A stretch of 64,000 nucleotides of DNA from Sphingopyxis sp. GW247-27LB (lineage in GTDB: Bacteria > Pseudomonadota > Alphaproteobacteria > Sphingomonadales > Sphingomonadaceae): positions 50,355 to 114,354 of the forward strand of contig NZ_NIWD01000003.1 of assembly GCF_002277025.1 (NCBI RefSeq). Reading direction: 5' to 3'. A program made the position numbers and the translations under genes. Numbering within the stretch: position 1 is the stretch's first letter; each line of letters starts with the position of its first letter. The notes under the pieces were generated by a model, which saw nothing but the letters and a program-made list of their open reading frames with translations, did not search any database and was not told where the DNA came from. Of the stretch, positions 58,022-64,000 are shown one piece after another.

Positions 58022-58729
58022 ATGCATTTTCTATATGCCGCCCATGTCACCGACGACCATCTGACGCCCGATCAGCAGCGGGTGCTGCGCGGCCTGCGCG
58101 CGCCCGCCATGGCAACGGACGTCGACACGCCTTCGCACAACAGCCGCCCGAAGGATTTCGACAGCGCCCAGGACTGGGTCACCGCCTTCTTCGACAAGGG
58201 AGCCGAGGAAGTGCTCGGCTATTATGCCGACGATTTCGTCTGGGAAGATATCGAGTTCATGCAGACGATCACCACCAAGGAGGATCTTTACAAGGCCTTC
58301 GTCGTCTTCAACAATTCGGGGCCGGAATCGCCCTTCGGCGTCCACAAGTTCGAGGTGCTGAGCTATGACGGCGACCGCTGCCCGCGCCAGCATGCCCAGA
58401 CGCGACAGGGCCCGACCCCCGGCGAATTCCCCGAAGAGGTCTATCGCCGCTATGCGGACAATATCTTCCTCGGCGCCGACTTCGACTATGACGAATGGGG
58501 CTATATGCAGTGGATCTGGAAGGCCACGCATAACGAGGATTTCTTCGGCATCCCCGCCGCCGGCAAGACGACCTACACGCGCGGCACCACCACGCAATTT
58601 TATAGGGACGGCAAGATCGTGCGCTGCCGCACCCACTGGAACTTCCGCGAGTTCGCGATGCAACTCGGCGTGATCCCCTTCCCCGACGAAGCCTGGCGCA
58701 ACAATCCGGGCCTCGGCGAGCAGGGCTGA
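58022..58729 (+). CDS. SnoaL-like (NTF2-fold) protein 2
   Basis: A 235-residue protein. An N-terminal extension of about 45 residues is followed by an NTF2-like domain (DWVTAFFDKGAEEVLGYYADDFVWEDIEFMQTITTKEDLYKAF) and FFGIPAAGKTTYTRGTTTQFYRDGKIVRCRTHWNF near the C-terminus. The ATG at 58022 follows GAGAGGAAG. Family members catalyse cyclisation, isomerisation or hydrolysis of small cyclic compounds. It is coupled to the aldo/keto reductase (TGATG) and divergent from the P450. Confidence 0.78.
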   Translation: MHFLYAAHVTDDHLTPDQQRVLRGLRAPAMATDVDTPSHNSRPKDFDSAQDWVTAFFDKGAEEVLGYYADDFVWEDIEFMQTITTKEDLYKAFVVFNNSGPESPFGVHKFEVLSYDGDRCPRQHAQTRQGPTPGEFPEEVYRRYADNIFLGADFDYDEWGYMQWIWKATHNEDFFGIPAAGKTTYTRGTTTQFYRDGKIVRCRTHWNFREFAMQLGVIPFPDEAWRNNPGLGEQG

Positions 58730-59775
58730 TGCGCTATCGCCTGCTCGGGAAGAGCGGCCTACGCGTATCGCAGGTCGCGCTCGGCACCATGACCTTCGGG
58801 ACCGCGGCGGATTGGTCGCGTCCCGAAGAGGAATGCCGACCGGTGTTCGACGCCTTTGTCGAGGCTGGCGGCAATTTCATCGACACCGCCAACATGTACA
58901 CTGGCGGCGAGAGCGAGCGGATCGTCGGGCGGATGGTCGCATCCGATCGGGACCGGTTCGTGATCGCCAGCAAATATGCCAATGCGGTCCCCGGCGGCGG
59001 CGATCCCAATGCCGCCGGCATGCACCGCAAGAGCTTGGCACGTTCGCTCGATGCCAGCCTCCAACGCCTGGGAGTCGACTATATCGATCTCTATTTCGTG
59101 CATTGGTGGGATTTCACGACACCCGTGGAAGAGGTCCAGCGGGCACTCGACGACGCGGTGAGCGCCGGCAAGATCCTCCATGTCGGACTGTCCGATGTGC
59201 CGGCGTGGGTGGTATCGCGGGCACAAGCCTTCCACGATTTGCGCGGACTGGTGCCCGTGAGCGCGATGCAGCTCGAATATAGCCTCGTCCAGCGCTCGAT
59301 CGAACGCGAGCATCTGCCCCTCGCGGCCGCCCACGATATCGGCGTGACGGCCTGGTCGCCGCTGGCCGGCGGCATCCTGACCGGCAAATATACGCGCGCG
59401 GCCGACGCCAGCGGCAACAATCGTATGGACAGTATGCAGCTCCAGCCCTTGGACGAGCGCAATCGCGAGATCGCCGAAGCGGTCGACAGAATCGCCGACG
59501 GGTTGGGCGCCTCATCGGGCCAGGTGGCACTTGCCTGGATGATGGCGCGCGGCGTCATTCCGATCGTCGGCGCGACCCGCGCAGATCAGCTGAAGGAGAA
59601 TCTGCGCGCGGTGGATCTCGTGCTGAGCGACGAGACTCTGGCAGCGCTGGATGCGGCCAGCACGTTTGATGCCGGCCATCCATACAGCATGCTCGAGTGG
59701 GAGATGCCCATGGCCCTCGGCTATGGTGGGATGTTCGATCACATCGACATTCCCCGCTTCCCGGGACGGCGCTGA
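58729..59775 (+). CDS. Aldo/keto reductase
   Basis: A 348-residue NADPH-dependent aldo/keto reductase. The catalytic tetrad is Asp52, Tyr57 (DTANMYTGG), Lys82 (IASKYANA) and His125 (LYFVHWWD). The C-terminal cofactor loop is IVGATRADQLKENL. It resembles the large AKR group acting on ketones and mycotoxin-like or aromatic substrates. Its ATG overlaps the stop of the SnoaL-like gene. Confidence 0.9.
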   Translation: MRYRLLGKSGLRVSQVALGTMTFGTAADWSRPEEECRPVFDAFVEAGGNFIDTANMYTGGESERIVGRMVASDRDRFVIASKYANAVPGGGDPNAAGMHRKSLARSLDASLQRLGVDYIDLYFVHWWDFTTPVEEVQRALDDAVSAGKILHVGLSDVPAWVVSRAQAFHDLRGLVPVSAMQLEYSLVQRSIEREHLPLAAAHDIGVTAWSPLAGGILTGKYTRAADASGNNRMDSMQLQPLDERNREIAEAVDRIADGLGASSGQVALAWMMARGVIPIVGATRADQLKENLRAVDLVLSDETLAALDAASTFDAGHPYSMLEWEMPMALGYGGMFDHIDIPRFPGRR

Positions 59776-60079
59776 TCCGGGGCACTCGCTCGCCGTCCTT
59801 CGGTCGGGCGGCCCGCGGATGAGGGTCCGTGGAAATTGGATGAGGTGGGATGACCAGTTTCTACGTGGTGATAATGGGGCCGGCGCTAGACGCGCCGATC
59901 AGCATGCCGGGCGCGGCGCTGGGGCTGGCCGGGTAGTCTGATCGGCCCTGCTCTCCTTCACCTGATTCTAGAAGCCTCAGCGCCATCTTGGTATTATCGG
60001 GGATCGGCCGCCTGACCTCTTCCCGGTCCTTGGCCCGCAGCGAATATTGGATTTCCCGCCGCCCGTCGAGGAGACCTTG
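59776..60079. other. 304-bp gap after the catabolic island
   Basis: No supported gene. A 29-codon frame at 59850-59936 with a GAGGTGGG upstream looks like a possible micro-ORF but has no other support. No clear terminator is seen. Confidence 0.4.
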
Positions 60080-60340
60080 ATGGCAACCGAATGCACGGCC
60101 TACCGCGACGACAAGGGATCGCTTCACCCCACGCCGGAAAGGGCGACGCTCGCCGATCTGGCCCATGTCTTGGGCCGCGTCGGCGAAGAAGGCGGCATGA
60201 CCGCGGGCGTGGCTAAGCTGATCTTCGAAAAGCGCGAGGATATCGAGCGGGTGTTCGCCGGGCATGATATGATACTCGCCCGCAGCACATCCTCCGAGGA
60301 GGAGGCAGCCGACATCGTGCCGATCAAGGGTGCCGGCTGA
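60080..60340 (+). CDS. Small hypothetical protein
   Basis: An 86-residue acidic protein starting at an ATG with GAGGAG upstream. There is no signal peptide or membrane segment. The middle (ATLADLAHVLGRVGEEGGMTAGVAKLIFEKREDIERVF) is probably helical. I do not recognise the family. It stands alone between the aldo/keto reductase and the convergent GGDEF-EAL gene. Confidence 0.6.
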   Translation: MATECTAYRDDKGSLHPTPERATLADLAHVLGRVGEEGGMTAGVAKLIFEKREDIERVFAGHDMILARSTSSEEEAADIVPIKGAG

Positions 60341-60399
60341 CCCCGCCCTGACCGGCCCATCGACGCGCCGCGCCCGGGCTTTTCCTTTGGCACGGACGA

Positions 60400-62400
60400 T
60401 CAGCGGTCGGTCGAATATCCGGTTGCCTGGCCGGACATGGCTGTCGCGGCGAGCCTCGCTGCCTCCTCGGCGGCAAGCGGAGGGCCGAGAAGGAAGCCTT
60501 GCCCATTTTCGCATTTGAGCTTGCGCAGCAGGAGCAGTTGTTCCTCGGATTCGATATGCTCTGCGACGCACGGCGTGCCCAAGGCCTCGCAAAGCCGCAA
60601 AACACCTTCGAGAAGGCGCTGGCTGGCCGTGGAATCGACGATGGAATCGATCAAGGCCCCGTCAAGCTTGATCGTGTCGAAGCGAATCTCGCGCAGATAG
60701 GCGATCGACGCGAATCCCGCGCCGAAATCGTCGAGAATGATGCGAATGCCTTCCGCCTTGAGCAAGGCGAGGTTGGCACGCACCGTCTCGAAATCGATCA
60801 GCAAGGCCGTTTCGGTGACCTCGGCGCTGAGCCGGGCGGGAGGCAGTCCGCATTCGGCGAGTTTGCCGATCAACTCCCTTGCCGATGACGGCGAGCAGAG
60901 CTGGATCGCGCTCAGGTTGACCGACAGGCGAATGGTGTCCGGCCAGTCGCGCGCCGCGCGCATCGCCTTGAGCAGCAAGGCGTCGTTGATCGGCTCGATG
61001 AGGTGGAGCCGTTCGGCGATCGGCACGAATTCCGAAGGCGAGATTTCGCCGAGATCATCATGTTTCCACCGTGCGAGCGCCTCGAAGGCGAGCAGCCGCA
61101 TCGTCGCCAGTTCATAGACCGGCTGGAACGCCAAGCCGATCTCGTCGCCTGCGCCCGGAGATTTCAAGGCATTCGCGATATCCGAGCGTCGCTTGCGCGC
61201 TGCTTCAAGAATGGGATCGAATATCGAAACTTCGTCGCGGCCACGCTCCTTGGCCACCTGCAGGGCGATATCGGCCTGCATCATGGCGACCTCGAACGCG
61301 TCCTCGCCGGCCCCGAGCAGCGCGATCCCGCAGCCCGCTGTTACACGAAACTCCCGGCTTTCATCGACGAGCGGCGGCCGGAGAACATTTGCGATCGCAA
61401 CCCCGAACTGCCGGGCGGCCTCGACATTAACGCAGCGCAAGAGGAACGCGAACTCGTCGCCTCCGACGCGCGCGAGCATATCCCTGTCACCGAGGAGCGT
61501 TCCGAGACGCGAGCCAATCTGCCGGAGCAGCCGATCGCCGACGCTGTGGCCAAAGACATCGTTGATAGGTTTGAAATCATCGAGGTCGATGATCGCGACG
61601 GCGACATCCCTCTCTCCTCTCGATGCCGTCCATCCCGCGGCCGCCTCGAGAAAGGCGCGGCGGTTGGGTAAGCCAGTCAGATGATCGGTGTTGGCGATGA
61701 CCTGGACGCGCGCGGCTTCCGCGAGCGCGCGCTGCTCGGCTTCCAGCGCCCGGCTCCGTTCCGCTTCGACGGCCGAACGCGTGCGAATGAGCTGAACGAA
61801 TCCCCGCTCATGAGTGTTCAGCAACCGCAAGATGAGGCAGATGACGAGGATGAGGCACAGCCCGAGGCCGATCGGAGCGGCCTCGCCGATCATAATCAGC
61901 CTCGCCGCCAGCGGCAGCGCGAGAAAGACGAGCGGCATGCGGGCGACATTGGGGAAACTCGCGAGCCCGTATGCGCACCCGAGCGCGGTCAGGCTCCCGA
62001 AGAGGATCGCATAATTGAGTTCGGCAAGTCCGGCGTTTTCGAAGACAACCAGACCCCAGATACCGAATGCCAGGCTCAACAGGGCAGCGATGAAGGGCAT
62101 CGGCCGGGTTCGCGCCAATATCGTCTCGGGCGGGAGATCGCGGGGCTCGCGCTTCATCCAGTATACCAGCCTGGCCAACATGAAGGCGATCAGTAGGCCA
62201 CCGGGCCACAGCGATGCCTGCCACTCCCGCGATGTCGCGAAGTGAAACCCTACAAAGTTGAGGAGGGAAATTGCGTAGATGAAGGGAATCTGGCGCTTCA
62301 GCGCGGCATAGCGCGTCCGCAGCATGGCCCGCCCCTCGTCGGTGACGGCTTCCCCGGCGCTCGTATAGCGATTCCACCAGGTGCGCAGGGCGGTCCACAT
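60400..62400 (-). CDS. GGDEF-EAL membrane protein (c-di-GMP turnover)
   Basis: A 666-residue protein. About six transmembrane helices span residues 30-205, followed by a short coiled coil. The GGDEF domain has an intact active site (RVGGDEFAFL, about residue 312), and the EAL domain has FEALARW (about residue 438), NLSAIQL and DDFGAGFASIAYL. Both catalytic motifs look intact, so it may make or break cyclic di-GMP. The ATG at 62400 has GGAAGGA six bases upstream and is preferred to the ATG at 62415. Confidence 0.88.
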   Translation of the reverse strand: MWTALRTWWNRYTSAGEAVTDEGRAMLRTRYAALKRQIPFIYAISLLNFVGFHFATSREWQASLWPGGLLIAFMLARLVYWMKREPRDLPPETILARTRPMPFIAALLSLAFGIWGLVVFENAGLAELNYAILFGSLTALGCAYGLASFPNVARMPLVFLALPLAARLIMIGEAAPIGLGLCLILVICLILRLLNTHERGFVQLIRTRSAVEAERSRALEAEQRALAEAARVQVIANTDHLTGLPNRRAFLEAAAGWTASRGERDVAVAIIDLDDFKPINDVFGHSVGDRLLRQIGSRLGTLLGDRDMLARVGGDEFAFLLRCVNVEAARQFGVAIANVLRPPLVDESREFRVTAGCGIALLGAGEDAFEVAMMQADIALQVAKERGRDEVSIFDPILEAARKRRSDIANALKSPGAGDEIGLAFQPVYELATMRLLAFEALARWKHDDLGEISPSEFVPIAERLHLIEPINDALLLKAMRAARDWPDTIRLSVNLSAIQLCSPSSARELIGKLAECGLPPARLSAEVTETALLIDFETVRANLALLKAEGIRIILDDFGAGFASIAYLREIRFDTIKLDGALIDSIVDSTASQRLLEGVLRLCEALGTPCVAEHIESEEQLLLLRKLKCENGQGFLLGPPLAAEEAARLAATAMSGQATGYSTDR

Positions 62401-62429
62401 GCATGTTCCTTCCATCGGAAAGGTTAAGG

Positions 62430-62936
62430 AAAGCCGCTAGCTATCTCACCGGCCTGTCGGTGCTCTTCCTCGCAACCCACGGCCTCGTTGCGGGCGAACT
62501 GGGCGGCATCGCCGAGCCTGGTCTCGTCTTCACCCCTCCCGAGGTCGCGACCGCGACCGACGATGGTTTCCTCGCCGCATCGGAAGCCTCGCTCGATCTC
62601 GGCGCGCGCTGGGTGATCCTCTCGGCCTGCAATACCGCCGCAGGCGATGGTAGCGCTGGCGCACCCGGCCTTTCCGGGCTCGCGCGCGCCTTTTTCTTCG
62701 CCGGCGCCGAAAGCCTGCTCGCCTCGCACTGGCCTGTTCGCGACGACGTCGCGGCGGTGCTTACCGTGCGCCTCTTCGAGCTGATGCGCGCCGACCCGGG
62801 CCTGTCGCGCGCCGAGGCGCTGCAGCTGGCGATGCGCGAGATTCGCGACGACCCGCGCGCCGATCCCTTTTTGGCCAGTTGGGCGCATCCGAGCGCCTGG
62901 GCACCCTTCTCGCTGATCGGCGACGGCATCGATTGA
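62430..62936 (+). pseudogene. Truncated CHAT-domain protease (C-terminal remnant)
   Basis: About 165 residues match the C-terminal half of a CHAT (caspase-like) domain: the catalytic histidine in VLFLATHGLV and the cysteine in VILSACNTAAG, then FFFAGAESLLASHWPVRDD. CHAT proteins normally carry a long N-terminal TPR or other region, which is missing. The reading frame begins only just before the domain, right beside the GGDEF-EAL gene start. The break lies at about 62430-62445. Not likely to be functional alone. Confidence 0.75.
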
Positions 62937-63092
62937 CGCCGATGTCGATTGACGGCCGGCGCACATGCGTGGCTGAAGGGGGTCTGGCCGCTGCACGAAC
63001 CGCTCCGCGGATTGGAGCTAGTGGCGATGTAAGGCGGCCCAGCGAGCGTCGCGCCTGACCAAGATGCAAGCCCCAGCCGTAATCACCAAGGC

Positions 63093-63854
63093 TTAGCCAG
63101 CCGCCACAGCGCACTTATAGGTCGGTAGCGTTTTGAACTCGAGTTCAGGGAAACCTTCGGCAGCCGACTTGTCGAGCGCATCATAATAGAGATTGGCACC
63201 GCCAAAATAGATGAGGACACGCGCACCCTTGTCGTCCCGGTTGGCGCCCATCATCCACGAATTGACCTTGTCACCTTCGGCCATCAGTGTCTGGCCATGG
63301 ATGTTTGCAGTCGCCGCCGTCCATTCACGCTCGGCTTCCTCGCGCGGTTCGAAAACGTCTAGCCCCTCGCGTTCCATCTTTTCGATGCAGCGCGAGATCC
63401 AGATGGCGTTCTGCTCGATCGAGGTCGGCAGGTTGGCGAAGGGTGCCTGGGGACCGGTGACGGTGAACATGTTGGGGAAGCCAGCAACGCAAACCCCCAT
63501 GATGCACGCCGATTGGACCCGCCATTTTTCGCGCAGCGTCTGCCCGTCGTTGCCGCGGATCGGAAAGGCTTCGAGCGCGCCGGTGTAGGCCTTGAAACCG
63601 GTCGCCAGTACGATGATGTCGAACTCATAGTCGTTTCGGGTCGTGCGCACGCCGGTTTCGGTGATTTCGACCAACGGCTCCTGCTTCTTGATGTCGACCA
63701 GCCGGACATTGTCGCGGTTGAAGGCTTCGAGATAACCGTGGTCGAGTGGCGGGCGCTTGGCGAACAGCGGATAGTCGTCGAAAGTCGGTGTCAGCATCTC
63801 GGCGAGTTCGGGGTCGTTGACGCGTTCCTTCATCTTGGTGGTGATGAACTCACC
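63093..63854 (-). pseudogene. Flavin monooxygenase (Baeyer-Villiger type), C-terminal remnant
   Basis: About 250 residues correspond to the C-terminal half of a cyclohexanone-monooxygenase-like enzyme: RVNDPELAEMLTP, FAKRPPLDHGYLEAFNRDNVRLVDI, DIIVLATGFKAYTGAL and GPQAPFANLPTSIEQNA. The N-terminal FAD-binding half, and the BVMO signature expected before this point, are absent because the gene is cut at about 63854 by an IS-like end. The missing half may lie beyond the window. Confidence 0.8.
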
Positions 63855-64000
63855 TGTCAAACGGCGTTCAAAAGGGACCCCCTATCGGCGTCGAAGAGGG
63901 ACCCCCTTTTCGGATATGATGCCGGTTAGTTGAGGGTCGCCTTGCGCTGCGTGCGGCGGAGGGCGGGCGTAGCCCGACCGGAGGCGCGCGCAGCGCAAGA
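63855..64000. mobile_element. IS21-like insertion sequence end (partial)
   Basis: The sequence begins TGTCAAACGGCG exactly where the monooxygenase homology stops. It contains GGGACCCCCT twice (63874-63883 and 63898-63907), a 24-base spacing like the multiple terminal repeats of IS21-family elements. The transposase genes lie beyond the window, so the family call rests on the end structure only. Confidence 0.55.

Noticed and set aside
57769..58050. Upstream extension of the P450 frame
   Set aside because: It runs through the divergent control region; the ATG at 57768 has a good ribosome site and gives the usual P450 length.
59850..59936. Micro-ORF of 28 residues with a plausible ribosome site
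   Set aside because: Too short to support without homology, and no promoter or conserved feature is visible.

Overview
The window is high-GC alphaproteobacterial chromosome and looks like a sphingomonad, probably Sphingopyxis or a close relative (inference). Supporting signs are large TonB-dependent receptors, a circularly permuted two-piece tmRNA gene, a GTTC-N7-GTTC SOS box, a GGAAC-N16-CGTT general-stress promoter and many short palindromic intergenic repeats. Coding density is high and neighbouring genes often share ATGA or TGATG stop/start overlaps.

Layout. 1-3.9 kb: an SOS box for a gene beyond the left edge, an FAD/NAD(P)-binding protein, then hutC and hutF leftward. 3.9-9.1 kb: hutI-hutH-hutG-hutU rightward; the two arms form a complete five-step histidine-to-glutamate route with its own repressor. 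9.1-15.5 kb: a secreted formylglycine-generating-enzyme-like lipoprotein, a giant DUF2339 membrane protein, an acyl-CoA synthetase and a small stress-promoter-linked protein. 15.5-19.5 kb: a TonB receptor, the permuted ssrA and mscL. 19.6-24.2 kb: lemA with three TPM-domain genes, a NUDIX hydrolase, a rhomboid protease and greA. 24.2-29.1 kb: carA and carB with an RraB-like gene wedged between them. 29.2-34.1 kb: the macromolecular-synthesis cluster yqeY-dnaG-rpoD, interrupted by a DUF559 nuclease gene bracketed by palindromic repeats. 34.1-39.5 kb: a PspC-domain gene behind a sigma-54-type promoter, an unknown gene, a MoxR ATPase, a soluble chemoreceptor and an Xre/RES toxin-antitoxin pair.

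39.8-59.8 kb is the accessory heart of the window: an apparently uncharacterised catabolic island. It has a TonB receptor, an AraC regulator and an MFS transporter. It has three structurally unrelated 2-hydroxyacid dehydrogenases (NAD-type D, FAD-type D, FMN-type L), a fused indolepyruvate-ferredoxin-oxidoreductase-like enzyme and an aldehyde dehydrogenase. It also has an EthD-SDR fusion and a second EthD protein, a GST, a Rieske ferredoxin, a P450, two SnoaL-like proteins and an aldo/keto reductase. The simplest reading is uptake and oxidation of an unknown, probably cyclic or aromatic, compound through a 2-hydroxyacid and a 2-oxoacid to an acyl-CoA.

59.8-64 kb: a small unknown protein, a GGDEF-EAL membrane protein, a truncated CHAT-protease remnant and the C-terminal remnant of a flavin monooxygenase cut by an IS21-like end. 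This is a rearranged boundary at the right edge.
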